From DASWJZ01 sp963846475 (GTDB taxonomy: Bacteria > Pseudomonadota > Alphaproteobacteria > Rhizobiales > Afifellaceae), in the NCBI GenBank assembly GCA_963846475.1, contig CAWJVZ010000004.1:3038001-3102000 (forward strand): a stretch of DNA of 64,000 bases, in the 5' to 3' direction. Made by a program: the position numbers and the translations under genes. The notes beneath the pieces are model-generated. The model was not told the DNA's origin. It did not search any database and saw only the letters and a list, made by a program, of their open reading frames with translations. The stretch's first letter is position 1. Each line of letters opens with the position of its first letter. Positions 53,753 through 62,189 of the stretch are shown in pieces.

Positions 53753-55205
53753 ATGAAGATGAGCTGGAAGACCAAGCTGCCGATTGCCGCCGCATTTGCC
53801 GCGACGGCGATCGCCATCCAATTCGGCGCGGTTCCGACCCCCGCCGAGGCCGAAGGACATCGTGCTCCGCATGGCGGTGCCCGACTGGCCGCCGACGCGC
53901 ATCATGAAGGAGCTCGCCGACAAGGGCTACAAGGCGCCGAGCGGCAACAACGTGACGCTCGAGCCGGACTTCATCCCGTGGCCGGACTATTACACCCGCC
54001 TCGCCGCCTCGCTCACCTCGGGCGAGGAAAAGTACCAGATGGCGGTGTCGGACAGCCAGTGGCTCGGCGCCTTCATCGAGGGCGGCTACTACCTGAAGCT
54101 CAACGACTTCATCGACGCTGATCCCGAGCTGCAGGCGATCATGAAGGACCTGCACCCGGCGCTGGTGGCGGCCTATTCGACCTATCCGCACCGGAGCGAG
54201 AATTTCTACGGTTTTCCGCAGATGCCGGACGTGCTCGTCGCCTACTACCGCAAGGACGCGTTCTGCCATGCCGACGAGCAGGCGGCCTTCCAGGCGAAAT
54301 ATAACCAGAAACTGCCCTGCACGCCGGAAGAGATGAACAACGCCGACTGGGAGCTGGTCGAAAAACTTCGGCGAGTTCTTCACCCGCAAGGCGGGCGACA
54401 AGCTGGCCGGCGAGACCGCTGACCGACGACTTCTACGGCCTCGCCTACCAGGCCGGCAAAGGCTACGACTTCAACACCATGCAGATCGCACAGCATGATC
54501 TGGCAGCATGGCGGCGACATCTGGGACGAGACCAAGGCGCCGACCGGCAAGGCCGAGGGCGTGGTCAACTCGCCGGAGGCGGTCGAAGGCGCTCGAGCAC
54601 TACCTCTCGCTCCTGCAGTACATGCCGCCCGTCGTGAAGACCGGCACCATGGACATCTTCAAGAGGACGAGCTCTTCCGCGAGGGCAAGGTCGCCTACAT
54701 GATCCAGTGGATCGGCTTCGCCGAAATCCGCCATCAGCCCGTCGACCTCCAAGGTCGCCGACAAGGTCGACTTCGCCATGGCGGCCGGCCTGAAGAAGCC
54801 GGACGGCAAGCTGGACCGCTAGGCTACAACATCGGCGGCCAGCCCTTCGTGCTCACCACCTGGAACGACGAGGAGGTCACCAAGGAGGCGATCGACTTCG
54901 TCAAGTGGTGGCTATCGAAGGACACGCAGAAGGCCTTCGCGGCGGCCGGCGGCCAGAGCGGCCTGCAAGTCGGTGATCAACGATCCGGAATACAACACCT
55001 ACCGGCCGTGGAACCACGCCTTCGGCGCCGAGCCTCGATTGGCAGACGCGACATCTGGCACATTCCGGAATTCTTCGAGCTGCTCGTGCAGCAGCAGGAG
55101 GAGTTCGACAAGGCGATCACCGGGCAGCAGGACGCCAAGACCACGCTCGACAACATCGCCAAGTTCCAGGAAGAGACCCTGACCGAGGCGGGCCACATCC
55201 AGTGA
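53753..55205 (+). pseudogene. sugar ABC transporter solute-binding protein, multiply frameshifted
   Basis: Start MKMSWKTKLPIAAAFAATAI (signal peptide, cleavage near PAEA). The mature protein is readable in pieces: DIVLRMAVPDWPPTRIMKEL, SGEEKYQMAVSDSQWLGAFI, NFYGFPQMPDVLVAYYRKDA, MIWQHGGDIWDETKAPTGKA, GYNIGGQPFVLTTWNDEEVT, IWHIPEFFELLVQQQEEFDK. About ten frame changes (near 53857, 54362, 54415, 54489, 54590, 54660, 54725, 54823, 54970, 55034). Most fit one extra base, two fit a missing base. The pieces have no stops except one at 54820. An intact gene of about 480 codons is easy to reconstruct. Confidence 0.82.
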
Positions 55206-55315
55206 CCTGAACGGAACCTGACCCCGCGCCCGCGCGGCGCGGGGCCTTCGTCGCGCGGCGCGGGACCGGCTTGGCCCCGCGCTGCAACCGAGCAGCCTCA
55301 GGACAATCCCGCGAC

Positions 55316-56381
55316 ATGGCCGAGATCACCGCCAACCGGCCCGACGCCCTGGAACCCGGCTTCTTCACCTTGAGCTGGAGCAACTGGCGCCTGGCCCTGC
55401 TCGTCGCCGTGATCGCCATCCCCGCGGCGATCGCTCTGCTGCCGCCGGAAATCTCGTTCTGGGTGGCGCTTGCCGCAGCCGCGCTGGTGGCGCTGGCGCT
55501 GGTGGTTCAACGCCTGGGGCCGCCACACCGGCGGGCTTCTCGTCGCGCCGGCGCTCGCCCTCCTCTTCGTGATGAACATCTTTCCGCTGATGTGGTCGTT
55601 CGGCCTGTCGTTCTTCCATTACCGCGCCAACCGCATGGCGCCACCGCGCTTCGTCGGCTTCAGCTACTACGAAAAGGTGATGACCGACCCCGTCGTCTGG
55701 GAGCGGCTGCAGACCACCGCCATCCTGGCGGTGCTCAGCGTCGGGCTGCAGATGGTCGTCGGCTTCCTCCTGGCCATGCTGTTCGCCAAGGAGTTCCCGC
55801 TCCGCCGCTATCTGCTCATCCTCGTGCTGACGCCGATGATGCTCTCCTTCGTCGCCGTCGGCGCCTTCTTCCGCTATTATTACGAGCCGACCTTCGGGCT
55901 GCTCAGCCAGGCGATCCGCATCTTCACCGGCGAGCCCTACGTGCTGATGTCGTCGACGGCCGGCGCCATGGCCGGCATCGTCTTCGCCGACGCCTGGATG
56001 TGGTCGCCCTTCGTCATGCTCTGGTGCTCGCCGGCCTCGTCAGCGTGCCGAAATATCTCTACGAGGCGGCGGAGATCGACCGCGCCTCGTTCTGGCGGAA
56101 ATTCACCTCCATCACCTTCCCCTATATCCGCGGCCTGCTGCTCCTGGCGCTCCTCTTCCGCACCATCGAGGCGTTCAAGCTGTTCGACATCGTCTTCCTG
56201 CTGACGGAGGGCGGGCCCGGCACCTCGACCGAGACCATCGGCGTCTACGTCTACCGCGTCGCCTTCCAGTATTTCCGCACCAGCGAATCGGCGGCGCTCG
56301 CCTACATCCTGCTGTTCACGGTGATCGTGCTGACCAACCTCTATCTCTATCTTCGTCAACCGGCGGGCGAGGGAGGTCTAG
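55316..56381 (+). pseudogene. sugar ABC transporter permease 1 (MalF type), three frameshifts
   Basis: About 355 aa: WRLALLVAVIAIPAAIALLP and PEISFWVALAAAALVALALV, then a frame change near 55505, GGLLVAPALALLFVMNIFPL, ILAVLSVGLQMVVGFLLAML, FADAWMWSPFVMLW, a change near 56027, and the EAA loop LYEAAEIDRASFWRKFTSIT. A last change near 56350 leads to YFVNRRAREV and TAG 56379-56381. The next permease starts 3 bp later. The N-terminal extra helices are unusual for a MalF-type protein but occur in larger homologs. Confidence 0.82.
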
Positions 56382-56383
56382 CG

Positions 56384-57310
56384 ATGGCCGACACGACCGC
56401 CGCCGCCCCCGCCGCCGCTCTGCCGACCCGCCGGAGAGCCACGATCAGCCGCGGCGTCGGCCAGGCCGGCTGGGGCCGCACGCTCGGCGCCGCCATCGTC
56501 AGCCTGATCTACTTCTTCCCGGTCCTGTGGATCGTCCTGACCGCCTTCAAGAGCTACAGCGACGCGCTGTCGGTGCCGCCGAAATTCATCTTCACGCCGA
56601 CGCTGGAGAATTTCGTCAGCGTGTTCAGCCGCTCCTACATCGACGGGCAGCGCGGCGGTCGACACCGGCTTCGACCTCTACTTCTTCAACTCCATCTTCA
56701 TTGCCAGCTCCAGCGTCGCTCCTGGCGCTGGTCGATCGGCACGCTCGCCGCCTACGGCTTCTCGCGCTATCCGCTGAAGGGCAACGACACCTACCTCTTC
56801 ATCATCCTGTCGACGCGCATGCTGCCGGCCGATCGTGGTGATCATCCCGATCTTCCTGATGTTCCGCATCACCGGCCTTGTCGGGCACCTATCTCGGCAT
56901 CATCCTGCTCTACACCGCCTTCAACCTGCCGTTCACGGTGTGGATGATGAAGAGCTTCTTCGACGAGCTGTCGCCGGACGTGGAGGATGCCGCGCGGCTC
57001 GACGGCTCGTCGGAGCGGCGGGTGTTCTTCAAGATCTGCCTGCCGCAGGTGAAGGCGGGCCTCGCCGCAACCGCCGTGTTCGGCCTGATCCTGACCTGGA
57101 ACGAGTTCCTCTTCGCGCTCCTCCTTTCCGGCGTCGAGACCCGCACCGTGCCCGGTCGCCATGGCGCAGACGATCGGCGGCGACATCGGCGTCCGCTGGG
57201 GCCTGCTTGCCGCCATCGAGACCCTGTTCCTCATCCCGGTGATCGTCGTCACCTTCGTCCTGCAGAACCATCTCCTGCGCGGCGTCACCTTCGGCACGAT
57301 CAAGCGATGA
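56384..57310 (+). pseudogene. sugar ABC transporter permease 2 (MalG type), about five frameshifts
   Basis: About 307 aa when rejoined: LGAAIVSLIYFFPVLWIVLT, FIFTPTLENFVSVFSRSYID, FNSIFIASSSVA, GTLAAYGFSRYPLKGNDTYL, FIILSTRMLPA, VVIIPIFLMFRITGL, then TYLGIILLYTAFNLPFTVWM, the EAA loop DVEDAARLDGSSERRVFFKI and PVIVVTFVLQNHLLRGVTFG. Frame changes near 56658, 56713, 56833, 56884 and 57155. No stops within the pieces. It is followed 10 bp later by the intact ATPase 2. Confidence 0.82.
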
Positions 57311-57320
57311 CGCGGCGTTC

Positions 57321-58409
57321 ATGTCCACCATCGAGCTGAAGCGCGTCACCAAGGTTTTCGGGTCGCTCGCCGCGGTGCGCGACGTCGACCTGCAGGTGGC
57401 GGCGGGCGAGACGGTGTGCCTGCTCGGCCCCTCCGGCTGCGGCAAGACCACGACGCTCCGCATCATCGCCGGGCTGGAGCAGGCGAGCGCCGGCGAGGTC
57501 TATGTCGCCGGCCGGCGGATGAACGACCTGCCGCCGGCGGAGCGCGACATCGCCATGGTGTTCCAGTTCTACGCCCTCTACCCGTCGCTGACGGTCGCCG
57601 AGAACATCGCCTTCCCGCTTTACTACGACGTCTCGTCGGCTGCCGAGCGGGAGCGCCGGGTACGGCGCGCCGCCGAGACGCTGGACCTGGCCGGCGTGCT
57701 CGACCGCCTCCCCGGCCAGATTTCCGAAGGCGAGAAGCAGCGCGTCGCGGTGGCCCGCGCCATCGTCCGCGACCCCAACTGCTTTCTCTTCGACGAGCCG
57801 CTCTCCCGCCTCGACGTCGAGCTCCGCCAGACCATGCGCGGCCAGATCAAGGAGGTGCTGACCGGCCTTTCCAAGGCGACGGTGATCGTCACCCACGACC
57901 AGCTCGAGGCGCTGACCATGGCCGACCGCATCGCCATCATGCGCGACGGCATCATCGAGCAGGTCGCCACCCCGCACGCCATCTTCGCCAAGCCCGGCAA
58001 CGTCTTCGTCGCGAGCTTCATCGGCACGCCGCAGATGAACCTCGTCGAGGCCACGCTCGCGGGCTTCACCAACGGCGAGGCCGACCTGGTCTTCGCCGAC
58101 CAGCGGCTGCGGGTCGCCGCCGATCCCGCGGTCGCCGCGCTGCCGAAGGGCTCCAGGGTCACCTTCGGGGTGCGGCCGCGCGCCTTCAACCTCGTCGGCG
58201 CCGCCTCGGAGCGGGCGATCTCCGGCGCGGTGGAGATCATCGAGCCGATGGGCGCCGAGACGCTCATCCATGTGCGCGCCGGACCGCTCGACATGCGCGT
58301 CGTCGTGCCCCGGCACATCCGCGTCAAGCCGGGCGAGATCGTCCACCTCGCCTGCGACCCGAGCCAGCTCAACATTTTCGACCAGACCGGAAAGGCGGTG
58401 CGCTCATGA
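57321..58409 (+). CDS. sugar ABC transporter ATPase 2 (UgpC/MalK-like, altered signature)
   Basis: An intact protein of 362 aa. Walker A LLGPSGCGKTTTLRIIAG, Q-loop VFQFYALYPSLTVAENIAFP, Walker B FLFDEPLSRLD and H-loop VIVTHDQLEALTMAD (His192) are canonical. The signature, normally LSGGQQQ, reads ISEGEKQRVAVA: Glu136 replaces the first Gly. A C-terminal OB/TOBE domain follows (VTFGVRPRAFNLVGAASERA). With ATPase 1, which lost the H-loop His but keeps SGGEQQ, it can build one normal and one degenerate ATP site. Its stop overlaps the next gene start. Confidence 0.93.
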   Translation: MSTIELKRVTKVFGSLAAVRDVDLQVAAGETVCLLGPSGCGKTTTLRIIAGLEQASAGEVYVAGRRMNDLPPAERDIAMVFQFYALYPSLTVAENIAFPLYYDVSSAAERERRVRRAAETLDLAGVLDRLPGQISEGEKQRVAVARAIVRDPNCFLFDEPLSRLDVELRQTMRGQIKEVLTGLSKATVIVTHDQLEALTMADRIAIMRDGIIEQVATPHAIFAKPGNVFVASFIGTPQMNLVEATLAGFTNGEADLVFADQRLRVAADPAVAALPKGSRVTFGVRPRAFNLVGAASERAISGAVEIIEPMGAETLIHVRAGPLDMRVVVPRHIRVKPGEIVHLACDPSQLNIFDQTGKAVRS

Positions 58410-58726
58410 GCGATGCCCACAATCCGCCCGCCGCCGGCATGTCGAACAGGACGGCGGCGCTGATCGAAGCCGCGATCATCGGCATCTGCATCCTCGCTTT
58501 GGTGCTGATCTTCCAGCCGTTCAGCCTGACCCTCTTCACCGTCGGCTGCGGCCTGGTGGTCTTCGGCGGCCTCGCCTTCAACCTGGTGCCGCTCTGCGAG
58601 AAGGGCCGGCCGCTCCGCTCGCTCATCCGGGCGGCGCTGATCGTCGTGGTGCTGCTCTTCGTCATCGCCGGCCTGGCGATCCTCTCCGCCTGGCTCTACG
58701 GCAAATACTTTGTCGGCGGCGGGTAG
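58406..58726 (+). CDS. small membrane protein of the sugar ABC operon
   Basis: A protein of 106 aa with three hydrophobic helices: ALIEAAIIGICILALVLIFQ, LTLFTVGCGLVVFGGLAFNL and AALIVVVLLFVIAGLAILSA, and a positively charged loop CEKGRPLRSLIR between the last two. It starts at ATG 58406, overlapping the ATPase 2 stop, so it is translated with the transporter. No recognised family. It may be an accessory subunit; a small membrane gene also sits in the rhizobial glycerol (glp) ABC operons with two ATPases, from memory. Confidence 0.75.
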   Translation: MSDAHNPPAAGMSNRTAALIEAAIIGICILALVLIFQPFSLTLFTVGCGLVVFGGLAFNLVPLCEKGRPLRSLIRAALIVVVLLFVIAGLAILSAWLYGKYFVGGG

Positions 58727-58814
58727 CCTGGATGCCGCGCCTCGAACCGCTGCCCGAGGGCGTCGGGCAGACAAAAGCGCGAGAGACCGATAGGCTGCAG
58801 GGAAGGAAGAAGAG

Positions 58815-59867
58815 ATGAACGCCGGGAACAACTATCCAAAGCTCCACAACGCGATGTGGCCGGGCATCGTCGGCAAGGGCAGCGGCGACGGCGAGCCGAT
58901 CATCCCGCTCGACACGCTGCTGGAGCTGACCGCCAACGCCGAGGTCGACGGCCAGAAATTCGATGGCGTCGACTTGTTCATCACGGCCCCGCATTTCGAC
59001 ATCGACAGCGACAAGGACGCGGTCAAGCGGATGGCCGACAAGATCGCCGGCCACGGCCTCAACGTCGGCTCCTTCGTGGCGCCGATCTGGGGCGGCGCCG
59101 GCGGCGGCTCGGCCATGGGCTCGGAGGAGGAGCGCCGGAGATTCCTCACGCAGGTCCGCAAGGCCTGCGCCATCGGCGAGGAGATGCGCGCCCTCGGCAT
59201 CCGTCCGACCGGCGGCATCCGCATCGATTCATCCACCGGCGTCGAGGCCTGGGACAAGGACCCGGAGGGCAACACCGAAAAGATCGCCGAGACGTTTTCG
59301 CAGGCCGCCGACATCGCCGAGGACTTTGACGAATACCTCGTCGCCGAGGGCGAGATCTGCTGGGGCGGCATGCATTCCTGGCGCGAGATGGTGAAGCTTC
59401 TGGAGATGGTCGGCCGGCCGGGCGTGGTCGGCTACCAGGCCGACATGGCGCATTCCATGCTTTACACGCTCGGCTACAACGCCGAGCAGGATCGCATCCT
59501 GCCGCAGGATTACGATTGGAGCGACACGGCCACCCTCGACGCGGCCTACAAGAAAGTCGCCGACGCGCTGCGGCCGTGGACGCTCGACTTCCACGTCGCG
59601 CAGAACGACGGCACCGTGTTCGGCTCCGGCGACCACGAGAAGACCGGCAGGCATTGCCAGGTGACCGATCCGAACGGCCGGCTCGACGTCCCCAAGCACG
59701 CCGGCTACTGGCTCCGCGACGAGAGCGGCAAGCTCACCAAGACGATGCGCCACATCTGCTGGGACGGCTGCATGTTCCCCAATGCCGTGATGGAGGATCA
59801 GCAAACCTGGAACAACGTGCTGGGCGCCATGATCAAGGTGCGCGACGCGCACGGCTGGCGCGAATAG
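58815..59867 (+). CDS. xylose-isomerase-like TIM-barrel sugar isomerase/epimerase
   Basis: An intact protein of 350 aa. Barrel elements: FDGVDLFITAPHFDIDSD, GHGLNVGSFVAPIWGGAGGG, AEDFDEYLVAEGEICWGGMH with metal-site Glu, GVVGYQADMAHSMLYTLGYN, LDFHVAQNDGTVFGSGDHEK and KTMRHICWDGCMFPNAVMED. It is of the AP-endonuclease-2 superfamily, probably a metal-dependent isomerase or epimerase of a sugar or cyclitol. GGAAGGAAGAAG precedes the ATG. It sits between the importer and a Gfo/Idh dehydrogenase, a set typical for catabolism of an oxidised sugar. Confidence 0.88.
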   Translation: MNAGNNYPKLHNAMWPGIVGKGSGDGEPIIPLDTLLELTANAEVDGQKFDGVDLFITAPHFDIDSDKDAVKRMADKIAGHGLNVGSFVAPIWGGAGGGSAMGSEEERRRFLTQVRKACAIGEEMRALGIRPTGGIRIDSSTGVEAWDKDPEGNTEKIAETFSQAADIAEDFDEYLVAEGEICWGGMHSWREMVKLLEMVGRPGVVGYQADMAHSMLYTLGYNAEQDRILPQDYDWSDTATLDAAYKKVADALRPWTLDFHVAQNDGTVFGSGDHEKTGRHCQVTDPNGRLDVPKHAGYWLRDESGKLTKTMRHICWDGCMFPNAVMEDQQTWNNVLGAMIKVRDAHGWRE

Positions 59868-59968
59868 ATCCGCGGACAGTCTACGAGTGCCATCGAAGGT
59901 CACCCACGTTGCAGCCGATTGGGGCCGTTCGGGGTACATGGGCAGGCGACTAACTGATCGGGTGGCGA

Positions 59969-61108
59969 ATGGCTCAGAAGCAACTCAATGTCGGGATGAT
60001 CGGCTACGGCTTTATGGGCCGCGCCCACTCCAACGCCTGGCGAAAGGTCTCCAACTTCTTCGACACCGGCTACCGGCCGGTGCTGAAGGCGGCCTCCGCC
60101 CGCGACCCCGAAAAGCTGAAGGCATTCGCCGACACCTGGGGCTACGAATCGACCGAGAGCGATTGGCGAAGGCTGGTCGAGCGGAAGGACATCGACGCCA
60201 TAGACATTTGCGCGCCGAACGACGCGCATGCCGAGATCGCCATCGCCGCCGCCGAAGCCGGCAAGATGGTCCTGTGCGAGAAGCCGCTCGCCCGCACCGC
60301 CGCCGAATCGGAGCCGATGGTCGCCGCCGTCGAGAAGGCCGGCGTCCCCAACATGGTCTGGTACAATTACCGCCGCGTCCCCGCCGTCACGCTGGTCAAG
60401 CAGGTCGTCGACGAGGGAAAGCTCGGAAGGATCTTCCACTACCGCGCCAACTTTTTGCAGGACTGGACGATCTCGCCGGACGTGCCGCAGGGCGGCGCCG
60501 GGCTATGGCGGCTCGACGTCGAGGCCGCCGGCTCCGGCGTCACCGGCGATCTCCTGGCCCATTGCATCGACACGGCTTTGTGGATCAACGGCCCGATCGC
60601 CAGCCTGACCGCGATGACCGAGACGTTCGTCAAGGAGCGCAAGCACAATTTGACGGGCAAGGTGCAAAAAGTCGGCATCGACGACGCCGCGGCGGTGCTC
60701 GCCCGCTATCGGAACGGCTCGCTCGGCATCTTCGAATCGACCCGCTACGCGCGCGGACACAAGGCGCTCTACACGCTGGAGATCAACGGCGAGCACGGCT
60801 CCTTCGCCTGGGACCTGCACGACCTCAACCGCCTGCAATTTTTCGACCATCGCGTCGAAGGAAAGCTCCGCGGCTGGACCTCCATCCTCGTCACCGACGG
60901 CGAGCACCCCTATCTCGGCAAATGGTGGGTGCCGGGGCTGATCATCGGCTACGAGCACTCCTTCGTGCACCAGGTGGCCGATTTCCTCGACGGTCTCGCC
61001 ACGGGCAGGCCGGCCTCGCCGAGTTTTCGCGAGGCGCTGGAAACGACAAAGGTCTGCGACGCCATCCTGGAATCCGGCCGCACCGGACGTTGGGTGGATC
61101 TCGCCTGA
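59969..61108 (+). CDS. Gfo/Idh/MocA family NAD(P)-dependent oxidoreductase
   Basis: An intact protein of 379 aa. The Rossmann start LNVGMIGYGFMGRAHSNAWR binds the cofactor. CEKPLARTAAESEPMVAAVE contains the conserved EKP Lys. NMVWYNYRRVPAVTLVKQVV and GDLLAHCIDTALWINGPIAS carry the usual Tyr and Asp/His catalytic residues. The C-terminal sheet domain ends VHQVADFLDGLATGRPASPS. It oxidises a sugar or cyclitol, likely the ligand of the adjacent importer. A gap of about 100 bp separates it from the isomerase. Confidence 0.93.
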   Translation: MAQKQLNVGMIGYGFMGRAHSNAWRKVSNFFDTGYRPVLKAASARDPEKLKAFADTWGYESTESDWRRLVERKDIDAIDICAPNDAHAEIAIAAAEAGKMVLCEKPLARTAAESEPMVAAVEKAGVPNMVWYNYRRVPAVTLVKQVVDEGKLGRIFHYRANFLQDWTISPDVPQGGAGLWRLDVEAAGSGVTGDLLAHCIDTALWINGPIASLTAMTETFVKERKHNLTGKVQKVGIDDAAAVLARYRNGSLGIFESTRYARGHKALYTLEINGEHGSFAWDLHDLNRLQFFDHRVEGKLRGWTSILVTDGEHPYLGKWWVPGLIIGYEHSFVHQVADFLDGLATGRPASPSFREALETTKVCDAILESGRTGRWVDLA

Positions 61109-61192
61109 CCGGAAGCCCGGGTGGGCCGCCGGGCATGCGGTTGTCAACAATCCGTAAAGCATCGAGCGCCATGCTGTCCGCGAGGACTCGGC

Positions 61193-61966
61193 ATGGACAC
61201 GCCTCGCTTGCTCCCCACAGAGCGCGTCGTCAGCGCCGCGCGGTCGGTCGACCTCGGGCGCGGCGCGGCGATGTGCGTGACGATCGCCTTGACGGCCGCG
61301 GCGATCGGCTCAGGCCTCTATTTGCAGAATCGTGCCGTGACGTCCGGATCGGATGCATCACGGACCACACCCGCCGATTGGTCGGATCCGCGGCTGCCGC
61401 GTCCGCGACCGCTCCCCGACGAGCCGCTGACCACCGGCAGCATAAGTTTGCTCGATGTCGCTCCGGCGCGATCGTTGCAGGACGAGATCGCCCTCGCCGC
61501 GGCGCAGGCAGCCGAGAGCGACCTGCGGGACCGGCTCCGCGACAAAGCCGTCCTGATCGCCAGTTCCTGGACGGAGTGCGGCGAGGTCACCGGTTCCGAG
61601 GTGCTGGAGAACATCGCCAGCCGGCTGGTCGTCAGCATCGAATGCGGCAACTCAATCCGTTTCTTTCTCGACGAGGCGGAGATCGAGGCAAGCCGGCTGT
61701 CCGCAGCGCCGCAATCGGTCGACACGGCCCTCACCGACGCCGAAGCGCTGAATGCCTGCGAGGCCAAGGTGCGGAGCGGCCTGCCGCATCCCTCCTCTCT
61801 GCAACGCTCGCTCGCCTCGACCGGGGTGACGCGGGCGCCCGGAAGCCACGCCGTGGTGAGCTTCGAGTTCCAGGCCCTCAACGGCCTCGGCTTCCCGCTC
61901 GCCCTGCAGGCGCATTGCGTGTTCGACGAGCACACACTGGCGCGGCTGGAGGTCAGTCCGAGGTAG
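61193..61966 (+). CDS. membrane-anchored protein, unknown
   Basis: A protein of 257 aa. One N-terminal hydrophobic helix (AAMCVTIALTAAAIGSGLYL, about residues 25-45) anchors it, followed by a Pro-rich stretch (DPRLPRPRPLPDEPLTTGSI) and a soluble domain with three to four cysteines (SSWTECGEVTGSE, VVSIECGNSIRFF, ALNACEAKVRSGLPHPSSLQ). The layout suggests a periplasmic domain. No family is recognised. ATG 61193 follows GAGGA; the frame opens at 61121. It is not obviously linked to the neighbours. Confidence 0.65.
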   Translation: MDTPRLLPTERVVSAARSVDLGRGAAMCVTIALTAAAIGSGLYLQNRAVTSGSDASRTTPADWSDPRLPRPRPLPDEPLTTGSISLLDVAPARSLQDEIALAAAQAAESDLRDRLRDKAVLIASSWTECGEVTGSEVLENIASRLVVSIECGNSIRFFLDEAEIEASRLSAAPQSVDTALTDAEALNACEAKVRSGLPHPSSLQRSLASTGVTRAPGSHAVVSFEFQALNGLGFPLALQAHCVFDEHTLARLEVSPR

Positions 61967-62189
61967 CGCCGGCGCGGCTGCGCCCTGCATAAGCTGAACC
62001 GCGGCGAAAGCCCCTGCTTCCATTCGGCAGGCCGTCATGGAAGGCAGGAAGGTTTAGCGTCGCCTCGTGAGCGGTAGTGGTGTCAATTCCCTTTGCCGCT
62101 GTGTCAAGTTCGGCCTGACAGGCGCGTCTATGCTGTCGATGGATGGCTGTCCACGATCCATCAGCCGTGGCCAAGCGCGCGAGTGCACG

